A stretch of 39,908 nucleotides of DNA. Source: SZUA-430 sp044375275 (GTDB lineage: Bacteria; Pseudomonadota; Alphaproteobacteria; Micropepsales; Micropepsaceae). The DNA lies in the NCBI GenBank assembly GCA_044375275.1, contig JBILMZ010000007.1, forward strand, positions 1 to 39,908, in the 5' to 3' direction. The notes under the pieces are model-generated. The model saw nothing but the letters and a program-made list of their open reading frames with translations. It did no database searches and was not told where the DNA came from. Of this stretch, positions 24,433 to 32,900 are shown piece by piece (the stretch's first letter is position 1; the number at the start of each line of letters is the position of its first letter). The position numbers and the translations under genes are program-made.

Positions 24433-25185
24433 TCAGGAACCCGGCGCCAGGATATCCACGCGATCCGTCTGGCCGTTTGCAGCGCCGCCAAGCGGCATGA
24501 CATCAATGCGTTCGAAGGGGATGCCTTTCGCAACCAGGTACTCACGCACGGCACGCGCGCGCTCGAGAGACAGGCGGCGAGACTGCGAAGACATGTCGCC
24601 TGACGCGCCGCTATAGGCGGCAAGGCGAATGCGCTCTGTTGTCAGGAGAAGCTTCTCCGCGACGGCATCAAGCACCACAGGCGCCGTCGAGGGAAGCTGG
24701 TTGGCGCCTTTCGAAAAGCGCACGCGGCCCACCACCGCAAGTCCGGCAGCAGGGTCAGGCCCCTTTGTGCCCGCAAAGGGATCGGCGGCGACACCACGAA
24801 TTTCCATCGGAAAGTTGTCAACGATGGTCACCGGCAGGTCCGGCTTCGGCGGCGGCTGCGCGACGGCCACCGCAGCCTTGGGCTCAACCTTGGCAGGCGT
24901 CGGAGGGCTCACGATGGCAGCCTCGGCCGGCACCTCGAGCACGGGCTTTGGGCGCGGCAGCGGTACGATTTTTACGGCAGGCGCTTCAGGCGCCGGTTTG
25001 GTCTTGGGAACGATCGCCCCCTCAGGCGGGATTTCCGGAATTTTTGGAGGCTCGGGGGCGCCGATCGCATTGAGGTCTACCGTGACGCCTTCTTCGTCTT
25101 CTGCAGGCGTCACAGGCGCATCCTGCGCCTGCGCGCGGGCGCAGAGGGCGGTCGTCAGGAGCAGCAGTGAAACGAAGCGGCGCAT
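24433..25185 (-). CDS. secreted OmpA-like domain protein
   Basis: A 250-residue protein with a Sec signal (MRRFVSLLLLTTALCARAQA, cleavage near residue 20), a long Pro/Ala/Glu-rich linker (about 40-120) and a C-terminal OmpA-like domain (about 150-246). Visible in that domain are VRFSKGANQLPS and RLSLERARAVREYLVAKGI, which match the beta1 and the NxxLSxxRAxxV helix; the usual GHTD is replaced by YSGASGD, so peptidoglycan binding may be altered. It lies in the cell envelope. Third gene of the efp-SuhB-like operon, 31 nt after it. Confidence 0.82.
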   Translation of the reverse strand: MRRFVSLLLLTTALCARAQAQDAPVTPAEDEEGVTVDLNAIGAPEPPKIPEIPPEGAIVPKTKPAPEAPAVKIVPLPRPKPVLEVPAEAAIVSPPTPAKVEPKAAVAVAQPPPKPDLPVTIVDNFPMEIRGVAADPFAGTKGPDPAAGLAVVGRVRFSKGANQLPSTAPVVLDAVAEKLLLTTERIRLAAYSGASGDMSSQSRRLSLERARAVREYLVAKGIPFERIDVMPLGGAANGQTDRVDILAPGS

Positions 25186-25216
25186 GGAGGCAGACTATCG
25201 AAATCCCGGAGCAACT

Positions 25217-26020
25217 TCACGCAGCGCTTTGCGCGCCTTTCAGAAGTTTCAGCATCGGCCCATGTAACTGCCCGTTTGAAGCCAGAATATGGCCATTCGT
25301 GAGCATTTCCTGGCCGCTGGTCAGGTCGCTGACCACGCCGCCGGCCTCTCTGACGAGCACGATGCCGGCCGCCATGTCCCAGGGCGAAAGGGCCCGCTCC
25401 CAGAACGCGTCATACCGGCCGGCTGCTATCCACGCGAGATCAAGGGCGGCAGAACCGAAGCGCCGCACGCCGGAAACTTCGCGCATGATCGTGTTGCACT
25501 CGCCCAGGAACTCGCTCTGTCCCGGGCGCCCGCGATGGGGAATGCCTGTGGCGACAAGCGAGTCTGCCAGGTCACGGCGCGCAGAGACGCGCAGACGCCT
25601 GTCATTGTGCCAGGCGCCCTGACCGCGCTCGGCTGTGTACATGTCATCGGTGACGGGATTGTAGATGACGCCCGCAACAAGCTGACCTTCGCGCTCCAGT
25701 CCGACCGACACCGCAAAGTGGGGAACGCCGTGCATGAAGTTGATGGTGCCGTCCAGCGGGTCGATGTACCAGCGATGGGTCTTGTCAGGCCCTTCGACAA
25801 CGCCACCTTCCTCGAGGACGAAGCAGTAGTGCGGGCGGGCCCGGGTCAGTTCTTCCTTCAGCACCTTCTCGGACTTGAGGTCGGCCTTCGTCACGAAGTC
25901 CGTCAGCCCCTTGCGCATGACCTGCAGGTTTTCCAGTTCCCCGAAGTCGCGCAGGATCGCACGGCCTGCCTTGCGGGCAGCTCCGGTCATGATGTTCATG
26001 AGAGGCGTCGTATTGGCCAT
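25217..26020 (-). CDS. inositol monophosphatase family protein
   Basis: A 267-residue member of the SuhB/IMPase family, Mg-dependent phosphatases for inositol-1-phosphate or related sugar phosphates. The active site is intact: EE (70-71), WYIDPLDGTINF (84-95) with metal Asp87 and Asp90, and WDMAAG (214-219) with Asp215. E. coli SuhB also binds RNA polymerase in rRNA antitermination, which may apply here. It lies 25 nt after efp on the same strand. Confidence 0.92.
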   Translation of the reverse strand: MANTTPLMNIMTGAARKAGRAILRDFGELENLQVMRKGLTDFVTKADLKSEKVLKEELTRARPHYCFVLEEGGVVEGPDKTHRWYIDPLDGTINFMHGVPHFAVSVGLEREGQLVAGVIYNPVTDDMYTAERGQGAWHNDRRLRVSARRDLADSLVATGIPHRGRPGQSEFLGECNTIMREVSGVRRFGSAALDLAWIAAGRYDAFWERALSPWDMAAGIVLVREAGGVVSDLTSGQEMLTNGHILASNGQLHGPMLKLLKGAQSAA

Positions 26021-26045
26021 TTGCGTCCTGCTTGCTCGGTCCTGC

Positions 26046-26609
26046 CTATTCGGCGCGTTTTACGTATTCGACTTCATCGGTCGACACGATGATCTTTGAT
26101 CCCACGTCGATGAAGGGCGGCACCATTACCTTCAGCCCGTTCTCGAGCGTCGCCGGCTTGTAGGACGGTGCTGCGGTCTGACCCTTCACGGCGGGATCTG
26201 TTTCGGCCACCGTGAGAGTGACCTGCACGGGCAGCTTCACCGCGATCGGCCGGCCTTCATAGCTCTCGACTTTCACTTCCATGCCTTCCGACAGGAACGC
26301 CGCGCGCTCGCCCATGAACTCCTTCGAGATCTCGATCTGGTCGAAGGTCTCCTTGTCCATGAACGTCAGCGTGTCGCCGGCGTCGAACAGGAAGGTAAAG
26401 GGCTTGAAGTCGAGCTCGATGGCCTCGACGGATTCAGCCGAGCGGAAACGCTCGTTGAGCTTGCGCCCGTCAAACAGGTTCTTGAGTTCGACCTGGTTGT
26501 AGGCGCCACCCTTGCCGGGCTTCACGGCCTGCGTCTTGACGGCGACCCACAGCGAACCGTCGTGCTCGATGACGGCGCCGGGTTTGATTTCGTTGCCTGC
26601 AATCTTCAT
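26046..26609 (-). CDS. efp: elongation factor P
   Basis: A 187-residue factor that rescues ribosomes stalled on proline runs. It starts MKIAGNEIKPGAVIE; the tip loop VKPGKGGAY carries Lys33, the position modified in many bacteria. The three beta-barrel domains are complete, ending GSKIIVSTDEVEYVKRAE. The in-frame extension to 26681 crosses the hairpin upstream and is not used. First gene of efp-SuhB-like-OmpA-like. Confidence 0.97.
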   Translation of the reverse strand: MKIAGNEIKPGAVIEHDGSLWVAVKTQAVKPGKGGAYNQVELKNLFDGRKLNERFRSAESVEAIELDFKPFTFLFDAGDTLTFMDKETFDQIEISKEFMGERAAFLSEGMEVKVESYEGRPIAVKLPVQVTLTVAETDPAVKGQTAAPSYKPATLENGLKVMVPPFIDVGSKIIVSTDEVEYVKRAE

Positions 26610-26620
26610 GGTGTTTCTGC

Positions 26621-26648
26621 ATAAATGAAAAGGGGCGGTCGCCCGCCC
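26621..26648 (-). terminator. terminator of the tkt-thiE operon
   Basis: On the minus strand GGGCGG-GCGA-CCGCCC is followed by CTTTTCATTT. It lies 60 nt after the thiE stop and only about 12 nt before the efp ATG, so it may also sit in the efp leader if efp is read from upstream. Confidence 0.65.
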
Positions 26649-26708
26649 GATCAAATGAGGCGCGGAACCTATCAGGCCCACCGCACCGGTTCAATTGACC
26701 CGACGCCG

Positions 26709-27335
26709 CTACCGGGCAAGGGAACCGAAGATATCGTTAAGGCGTTTGACGGCCACGGCGGGGCCTTCCGGATGGTCCCAGACGCCGCTGGAAACCGCGA
26801 GGAAATCGGCGCCCGCTTCCGCAAGCCCCCGCGCATTGTCCGGTGTGATCCCGCCAATCGCAACGCACGGTGCCGTCATCATTTCCTGCCACCAGGTCAG
26901 GATCGACGGATCTGCCTTGGTTTTGGCCTGCTTCGTGGAGGTTTCGAAGAAGGCGCCGAAGGCCACATAGTCCGCGCCCGCCTCTGCCGCTTCCATCGCG
27001 AGGTGGCGGGAATCGTGGCAGGTGACACCCACAATGCCTCTCGGCCCCATCAGGGCGCGGGCTTCTGCATAGGGCGTATCTGCTTGCCCGATATGGACGC
27101 CGTCAGCCCCGAGGCGCTTGGCCAGGTCTGCGCGGTCATTCACGATGAATGCGGCATTCGCCAGTTGCACGATCGGCATGAGGATCTCCCCGGCACGCAG
27201 GATCTCGGCGTCGGGAAGGTCCTTGAGGCGCAGCTGCACGCACGCGACATCCCCGGCGTCGAGCGCCCGGCGAAGCGTGTCGCCGAAGCGCCCGTCAATC
27301 CTGGGCGGCGTGATGAGGTAGAGACGGCAGCGAAT
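26709..27335 (-). CDS. thiE: thiamine phosphate synthase, probable AUU start
   Basis: A 208-residue TIM-barrel enzyme that joins HMP-pyrophosphate and THZ-phosphate to thiamine phosphate. Conserved parts are RLYLITPP (strand 1), VQLRLKD, VNDRADLAKRLGADGVHIGQAD, GVTCHDS, DYVAFGAFFETSTK and IGGITPDN. ATG/GTG/TTG codons are absent before GTG 27239, which would lose strand 1. ATT at 27333-27335 restores full length, and AAGGAAG lies 7 nt upstream; this ATT shares one base with the TAA of the aldolase gene (27335-27337). I therefore propose AUU initiation coupled to aldolase translation. The alternative is a truncated protein from 27239. No other thi gene is in the window. Confidence 0.8.
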   Translation of the reverse strand: MRCRLYLITPPRIDGRFGDTLRRALDAGDVACVQLRLKDLPDAEILRAGEILMPIVQLANAAFIVNDRADLAKRLGADGVHIGQADTPYAEARALMGPRGIVGVTCHDSRHLAMEAAEAGADYVAFGAFFETSTKQAKTKADPSILTWWQEMMTAPCVAIGGITPDNARGLAEAGADFLAVSSGVWDHPEGPAVAVKRLNDIFGSLAR

Positions 27336-28357
27336 TAGGTAGCTTCCTTCTCAAGCGCGGCCGACCACTTTCCGAGAGCGGCCAGGCCATTCATGCGGGC
27401 GCGATGGGCAAAGGCGCGCTGGGCCGAAGCCACGTTCTCTTTTTTGCCGGCCCACGCCTTCTGCGGCGCCGCCTGGAGCGCACGACCGTAGGAGAAGGTG
27501 AGGTGCCAGGGCAGGGGTCCAAGCTTGTTCATCGCATCAAGATGCGCGGTCGCCTCTTCGTCGGACTGTCCGCCCGACAGGAACGCAATGCCTGGCACGA
27601 GCGGCGGAACACAATCCTTCAGCAGCTTCACTGTCTTCTCGGCAACTTCAGCCACGGAAGCTTTCTTCGAGGACTTCTTCCCCGCGATCGCCATGTTCGG
27701 CTTCAGGACGATGCCTTCCAGCTTGACGTTGGCGTAGTACAATTCCTGGAAGGTCTCCTTCAGCACCCACTTCGTCACCTCGAAGCAGGTGTCGATGTCG
27801 TGGTCGCCATCCATCAGCACTTCCGGCTCGACGATCGGCACGATGTTCGCCTGCTGGCACAGCGCTGCATAGCGCGCGAGTGCGTGGGCATTGGCATGAA
27901 CGGCATTGTGCGAAGGCGTGCCCGGCGCGATGTCGATCACGGCGCGCCACTTCGCAAAGCGTGCACCGCGCTCGTAGTACTTCGGCAGCCGCTTCGAGAG
28001 ACCATCGAGACCCTTGGTGATCAGGTCCTTTGGCGAACCGGGAAGCATCTCCGTCCCTTCGTCGACCTTGATGCCGGGCAGCGCGCCTGCATCGGTGATC
28101 ACCTTCACCAGCGGCGTGCCGTCGGCGGCATCCTGCCAGATCGTCTCGTCATAGAGGATCACGCCCGACACGAATTCCTTCATCGCCGGCGTGCGGAACA
28201 TGAGCTCGCGATAATCGCGGCGGCTCGTTTCGGTCGACTCGACGCCAATGGCATCAAAGCGCTTCTTGATCGTGCCCGAGCTTTCGTCCGCAGCAAGGAT
28301 CCCCTTGCCGGGCGCAACCATTTTCTGCGCGATCTTCTGCAGTTCAGCGATAGACAT
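27335..28357 (-). CDS. class I fructose-bisphosphate aldolase
   Basis: A 340-residue Schiff-base aldolase that splits fructose-1,6-bisphosphate into the two triose phosphates. It starts MSIAELQKIAQKMVAPGKGILAADES-like, with LVKVITDAGALPGIKVDEG following and the active-site lysine in EGIVLKPNM. Length suits the eukaryote-like class I group, not the metal class II. The ATG at 28357 has GGAGGG 4 nt upstream. It lies between pgk and thiE in the tkt-gap-pgk-fba-thiE operon. Confidence 0.94.
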   Translation of the reverse strand: MSIAELQKIAQKMVAPGKGILAADESSGTIKKRFDAIGVESTETSRRDYRELMFRTPAMKEFVSGVILYDETIWQDAADGTPLVKVITDAGALPGIKVDEGTEMLPGSPKDLITKGLDGLSKRLPKYYERGARFAKWRAVIDIAPGTPSHNAVHANAHALARYAALCQQANIVPIVEPEVLMDGDHDIDTCFEVTKWVLKETFQELYYANVKLEGIVLKPNMAIAGKKSSKKASVAEVAEKTVKLLKDCVPPLVPGIAFLSGGQSDEEATAHLDAMNKLGPLPWHLTFSYGRALQAAPQKAWAGKKENVASAQRAFAHRARMNGLAALGKWSAALEKEAT

Positions 28358-28373
28358 GAATCCCTCCGTGATC

Positions 28374-29567
28374 TCAGACCGCGAGCGCCTTGACGCCCGG
28401 CAGTTCTTTTCCTTCAAGCCATTCCAGGAACGCTCCACCGGCAGTGGAGCAATAGGTAAAGCCATCCTCGCAGCCGGCCTGGTCGAGGGCCGCAAGCGTA
28501 TCGCCGCCGCCGGCTACCGACACCATCGCACCCACGCGCGTCAGCATCGCCACGTGGCGGGCCACGGAACTCGTGCCCATGTCGAAGGGCGGCGTTTCAA
28601 AGGCGCCCAGCGGCCCGTTCCACACGACGGTCTTCGCCGTTTCCAGCTGCGCGGCAATGTCGGCCAGCGTGTCGGAGCCAATGTCCAGGATCATGCCGTC
28701 ATCAGGCGTAAACTGGACAGGCAGGGTCTTCGCCGGCGCCATCGCCTTGAATTCCTTCGCCACCACGCCGTCACTTGGCAGCACGATGGTGCAACCGGCA
28801 GCCTTTGCTTTCGCCATGATCTCGCGCGCCTTGTCGAGCAGCGCCGGCTCGTGCAGCGACTTGCCGATCGGCACGCCCTTGGCCTTCAGGAACGTGTTCG
28901 CCATGCCACCACCAATGACAAGCGCATCGACCTTCGAGATCAGGTGCTCGAGCACCGCAAGCTTCGACGAGATCTTCGCGCCACCCACGATGGCCACGAC
29001 CGGATGCTGCGGCTTCTCCAGCACGCGCTCCAGCGCCTCCAGTTCCTTCTGCATGCCACGGCCCGCATAGGCCGGCAGCTTGTGCGCCAGGCCTTCGGTC
29101 GTGGCATGCGCGCGATGCGCCGCCGAGAAGGCATCGTTCACATAGGCGTCGCCCAGCTTCGCCAGCGCTGCAACGAGCGCCGGATCATTCTTCTCTTCGC
29201 CCGCATGGAAGCGCGTGTTCTCGAGGCAGAGCACGTCGCCGTCCTTCATCGCAGCCACGGCCGTCTCGGCCGGCGCGCCAATGCAGTCATCCGCAAACGC
29301 GACAGGCTTGCCGACAGCCTTCGACAGGGCAGGCACAACCTGCTTTAGGGACATCGCGTCGACGCGCTTCCCGTCCGGTCGCCCGAAATGGGACAGCACG
29401 ATGACGCGCGCGCCCTTAGCGACGAGGTCGCGGATGGTCGTGGCGGCCTGGTCGATGCGCGCCGTGTCCGTGACGGCGCCATCCTTCATCGGCACGTTCA
29501 GGTCAGCGCGCACGAGGACGCGCTTTCCCTTGGCTTCAAGTTGGTCGAGTGTGCGAAAGGCTGGCAT
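28374..29567 (-). CDS. pgk: phosphoglycerate kinase
   Basis: A 397-residue enzyme that moves phosphate between 1,3-bisphosphoglycerate and ADP. Motifs are RVLVRADLNVPMKDG (N-domain), VIVLSHFGRPDGKR, CLENTRFHAGEEKND, the AIVGGAKISSKL hinge, IGGGMANTFL, the NGPLGAFETPPFD loop and SVAGGGDTLAAL at the C-domain nucleotide site. It is complete. The start overlaps the gap stop by one base (TGATG), so it is translationally coupled to gap. Confidence 0.97.
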   Translation of the reverse strand: MPAFRTLDQLEAKGKRVLVRADLNVPMKDGAVTDTARIDQAATTIRDLVAKGARVIVLSHFGRPDGKRVDAMSLKQVVPALSKAVGKPVAFADDCIGAPAETAVAAMKDGDVLCLENTRFHAGEEKNDPALVAALAKLGDAYVNDAFSAAHRAHATTEGLAHKLPAYAGRGMQKELEALERVLEKPQHPVVAIVGGAKISSKLAVLEHLISKVDALVIGGGMANTFLKAKGVPIGKSLHEPALLDKAREIMAKAKAAGCTIVLPSDGVVAKEFKAMAPAKTLPVQFTPDDGMILDIGSDTLADIAAQLETAKTVVWNGPLGAFETPPFDMGTSSVARHVAMLTRVGAMVSVAGGGDTLAALDQAGCEDGFTYCSTAGGAFLEWLEGKELPGVKALAV

Positions 29568-30574
29568 CAGATCAGCTTGCCCATCGCAACGGCCGTGTCA
29601 CTCATGCGGTTCGCAAAGCCCCACTCGTTGTCGTACCAGGTCAGGATGCTGCAGAACGTGCCGTCCATGACCTTCGTCTGGTCGAGTGCGAACGAGGACG
29701 ACGCCGGATTGTGGTTGAAGTCCATCGACACCAGCGGCGCATCGACAATGTCGAGCACGCCCTTCAGTTCGTTGGCCGCAGCCTTCTTCATCGCGTCATT
29801 GATCTCGGCCACGGTCGTGGCGCGCTTCGCGACGAACTTCAGGTCGACGACCGACACGTTTGGCGTCGGCACGCGGATTGAAATGCCGTCCAGCTTGCCC
29901 TTGAGTTCCGGCAGCACCAGGCCAACGGCCTTCGCAGCACCGGTCGACGTCGGGATCATCGACAGCGCCGCAGCGCGGGCGCGATAGAGGTCCTTGTGCA
30001 TCTGGTCGAGCGACGGCTGGTCATTCGTGTAGGAATGGATCGTCGTCATCATGCCCTTCTCGATGCCGACGACGTCGTGCAGCACCTTCGCGACCGGCAC
30101 GAGGCAGTTCGTCGTGCACGAGGCGTTGGAGACGACGACATGTTCCTTCGTCAGCTTCGTGTGGTTCACGCCATAGACGACCGTGAGGTCCGCGCCATCA
30201 GCAGGCGCCGAGACGAGCACGCGCTTCGCACCGGCGGTGAGGTGCGCCGAGGCCTTGTCCTTCGACGTGAAGATGCCCGTGCACTCCATCGCGATGTCGA
30301 CGCCAAGGTCCTTGTGCGGCAGCTGTGCCGGGTCCTTGATCGCGGTCACCTTGATCTTGTGGCGGCCGACAATCATGTGGTCGCCATCGACCTTCACCTC
30401 GGCCGGGAAGCGTCCATGGACCGAGTCATAGCGCAGCAGGTGCGCATTGGTCTCGATCGGGCCGAGGTCGTTCACCGCCACGATATCGATGTCCTTGCGG
30501 CCCGATTCGACGATGGCGCGCAGGACGAGGCGGCCGATGCGGCCAAACCCGTTGATGGCAACTTTGAGTGTCAT
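29567..30574 (-). CDS. gap: glyceraldehyde-3-phosphate dehydrogenase
   Basis: A 335-residue enzyme. The NAD motif NGFGRIGR lies at 8-15, followed by VNDLG (34-38), which fits NAD preference. The catalytic Cys153 is in SNASCTTNCLVP, with the partner His in HSYTNDQ. The C-terminal DNEWGFANRM is conserved. The ATG at 30574 follows GAGAGAGA; the in-frame extension upstream is not needed. Second gene of the operon, 25 nt after tkt. Confidence 0.97.
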   Translation of the reverse strand: MTLKVAINGFGRIGRLVLRAIVESGRKDIDIVAVNDLGPIETNAHLLRYDSVHGRFPAEVKVDGDHMIVGRHKIKVTAIKDPAQLPHKDLGVDIAMECTGIFTSKDKASAHLTAGAKRVLVSAPADGADLTVVYGVNHTKLTKEHVVVSNASCTTNCLVPVAKVLHDVVGIEKGMMTTIHSYTNDQPSLDQMHKDLYRARAAALSMIPTSTGAAKAVGLVLPELKGKLDGISIRVPTPNVSVVDLKFVAKRATTVAEINDAMKKAAANELKGVLDIVDAPLVSMDFNHNPASSSFALDQTKVMDGTFCSILTWYDNEWGFANRMSDTAVAMGKLI

Positions 30575-30599
30575 GTCTCTCTCTCTCCTCAGATCAGGA

Positions 30600-32594
30600 T
30601 TACAGGCGCTGCCGGGCAGCACGTACGATGTGTTCAACGGTGATGTTGAAGTTCTTGTACAGCACTTCGAAGGGCGCACTGGCGCCGAAGCTGTTCATGC
30701 CAACAAACGCGCCGTCGCGTCCGATCCAGCGGTCCCAGCATTGACGGACGCCTGCTTCGACTGCGATGCGAACCGTCTTCGGGTCAATCGTGCGGTCCTG
30801 GTAGGACGACGGTTCGGCCGCGAAGATGTCCATGCAGGGCATGGAGACGACGCTGGCGCCAATGCCCTGCGCTTCCAACTGCTTCTGCGCCTCGACGGCG
30901 AGCATCACTTCCGAGCCCGTCGCGATGATCGTGACATGATGCTTGGCCGTCGCCGGCGAAAGCACATAGGCGCCCTTGGCCGAGCGGTTTTCTTCCGAGT
31001 GCTTCAGGCGAAGCTGCGGCAGGTTCTGCCGCGACAACGCGATGATACTCGGAGTCTTTTCGGTGCGCAGTGCGATCTCCCAGCACTCCGCCGTCTCGAC
31101 GACATCGGCCGGACGGAACACGTTCAGGTTCGGGATTGCGCGCAGGGAGGCGAGGTGTTCGACCGGCTGGTGCGTCGGACCATCTTCGCCAAGGCCGATC
31201 GAGTCATGCGTCATCACGTGGATGACGCGCTGTTCCATCAGCGCCGCAAGGCGAATCGAAGGACGGCAGTAATCGGCAAACACGAGGAACGTGCCGGAGT
31301 AGGGCACCACGCCGCCATGCAGCGCCATGCCGTTCATCGCAGCCGCCATGCCATGCTCGCGCACGCCGTAGTGGATGAAGCGTCCCTTGAAGTCGTCGGC
31401 CTGGATCGCTTCCATGCCCTTCGTGCGCGTGTTGTTCGAGCCCGTCAGGTCGGCAGAGCCGCCGATGGCTTCCGGCACATGCGCATTGATCACTTCGAGC
31501 ACCATTTCCGAGGCCTTGCGCGAAGCCACCGTCACCGGCTTGTCGGCGAGCGCCTTGCGATAGGCAGTGAGGGCAGGCCAGAGGGACGGGCTGATCGCAC
31601 CTTCCATCGCCTGCTCGAACAACGCCTTCGTGTCCTTTTCGGTTCCCGTAAATCGCTGCAGCCAGTCATCATATTCGCCATGGCTGCGCATTCCCGCGGC
31701 AAGCCAGGCTTCGCGGATGTTCGCAGGCACCTCGAAAGGTCCGTGGCTCCAGCCCAGCGCTGCCTTCGACGCAGCAGCTTCTTCCGTGCCCAGCGGCGAC
31801 CCGTGCGAGCTCGACGTGCCCTGCTTCTTGGGCGAGCCATAGCCGATGATCGTACGGCAGGCGATGAGCGAAGGCCGCTCCGAAGACATCGCGGATTCGA
31901 TGGCGGCCGCAATTGCTTCCGGATCGTGGCCGTCCACGCGCGAGGCCGACCAGCCCGCCGCCTCGAAACGCGCCAGCTGGTCACCCGACTCGGAAAGCGC
32001 CAGCGGACCATCGATCGAAATGCCATTGTCGTCGAACAGAACGATCAGCTTGGACAGCTTCAGGTGGCCAGCCAGGCTGATCGCCTCGTGGCTGATGCCT
32101 TCCATGAGATCGCCGTCGGACGCGATGACGAAGGTGTGGTGATCGACCAGGCTGTCCCCAAAGCGCGCCGCCGTGATGCGCTCGGCCATCGCCATGCCCA
32201 CCGCCGTCGCAATGCCCTGGCCCAGCGGGCCGGTCGTCGTCTCGACACCAGCGCCATGGCCATATTCCGGATGGCCGGCGCACGGGCTGCCCAGTTGGCG
32301 GAAGCGCTTGATGTCATCAAGCGTGATGTCCTTGTAGCCCGTCAGGTGCAGCAGCGAGTACAGCAGCATCGAGCCATGGCCGGCCGACAGCACGAAGCGG
32401 TCGCGGTCCGGCCAGCGCGGATTGCGCGGATCGAATTTGAGGAAGCGTGTGAACAGCACCGTAGCAACGTCAGCCATGCCCATCGGCATGCCGGGATGGC
32501 CCGACTTTGCAGCCTCGACCGCATCGATGGTCAGGGCACGTATGGCATTCGCCATTTCCTTGGGGGAGACGTCAGACTGCGGGGAAGTGGCCAT
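30600..32594 (-). CDS. tkt: transketolase
   Basis: A 664-residue thiamine-diphosphate enzyme that swaps two-carbon units in the pentose phosphate and Calvin pathways. Seen are SGHPGMPMGMADVA, the GHGSMLLYSLLHLTGY and CAGHPEYG segments, the diphosphate motif SDGDLMEGISHEAISLAGH through FDDNGISIDG, and FIHYGVREHGMAAAMNGMALHGG in the second domain. Length is normal. It heads tkt-gap-pgk-fba-thiE, so the last gene makes the precursor of its cofactor. Start at 32594 (MATSPQSDVSP); a longer in-frame Met at 32780 crosses the promoter region. Confidence 0.97.
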   Translation of the reverse strand: MATSPQSDVSPKEMANAIRALTIDAVEAAKSGHPGMPMGMADVATVLFTRFLKFDPRNPRWPDRDRFVLSAGHGSMLLYSLLHLTGYKDITLDDIKRFRQLGSPCAGHPEYGHGAGVETTTGPLGQGIATAVGMAMAERITAARFGDSLVDHHTFVIASDGDLMEGISHEAISLAGHLKLSKLIVLFDDNGISIDGPLALSESGDQLARFEAAGWSASRVDGHDPEAIAAAIESAMSSERPSLIACRTIIGYGSPKKQGTSSSHGSPLGTEEAAASKAALGWSHGPFEVPANIREAWLAAGMRSHGEYDDWLQRFTGTEKDTKALFEQAMEGAISPSLWPALTAYRKALADKPVTVASRKASEMVLEVINAHVPEAIGGSADLTGSNNTRTKGMEAIQADDFKGRFIHYGVREHGMAAAMNGMALHGGVVPYSGTFLVFADYCRPSIRLAALMEQRVIHVMTHDSIGLGEDGPTHQPVEHLASLRAIPNLNVFRPADVVETAECWEIALRTEKTPSIIALSRQNLPQLRLKHSEENRSAKGAYVLSPATAKHHVTIIATGSEVMLAVEAQKQLEAQGIGASVVSMPCMDIFAAEPSSYQDRTIDPKTVRIAVEAGVRQCWDRWIGRDGAFVGMNSFGASAPFEVLYKNFNITVEHIVRAARQRL

Positions 32595-32701
32595 GAGTGT
32601 CCGGTCATTTTGGGCCGGCGCCGCATGTGTCCCCCTCATCCGCACCGGGGACGAGGTCAATGACCTGGATGGGCGTCGAGCCTTGGGAAAAGCGCGCGGG
32701 A

Positions 32702-32731
32702 CTAATGCACGACGCGCAAAGCCCCCGTCAA
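32702..32731 (-). promoter_or_regulatory. candidate tkt operon promoter
   Basis: On the minus strand TTGACG and CATTAG are separated by 18 nt, about 110 bp before the tkt start. Just upstream of the -35 the sequence CCCCGCAAA (plus strand) occurs twice in a 10-bp phase (from 32732 and 32742), which could be an activator site. The rest of the 306-bp gap 32595-32900 shows a weak hairpin CCGCA/TGCGG near 32744-32757 and no small gene that I can support. Confidence 0.4.
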
Positions 32732-32900
32732 CCCCGCAAACCCCCGCAAATCTGCGGCATTTGGGGAGTTTTTCCCGCAATGAACTGAAACCGCTGGAGC
32801 GCGCAGGAGAAACCTTGTTGCCTGCCCCGGGTCAGCTGCGCGTGAGGCACGTAATTGGAGGGCGTACTCAAGCCACAATTCTGAAGAACACTTGAAGCCC

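Noticed and set aside
27239..27241. GTG at 27239 as the thiE start
   Set aside because: It would drop RLYLITPP and the first barrel strand and helix, which every ThiE needs; kept only as an alternative.
27404..29348. Long plus-strand open frames opposite fba and pgk
   Set aside because: The protein sequences are Arg/His-rich shadows; both sense genes are complete and conserved.
30447..32663. A 738-codon open frame on the plus strand
   Set aside because: It is antisense to gap and tkt, whose products are unmistakable, and its translation is Arg/His-rich low-complexity sequence typical of GC-rich antisense frames.
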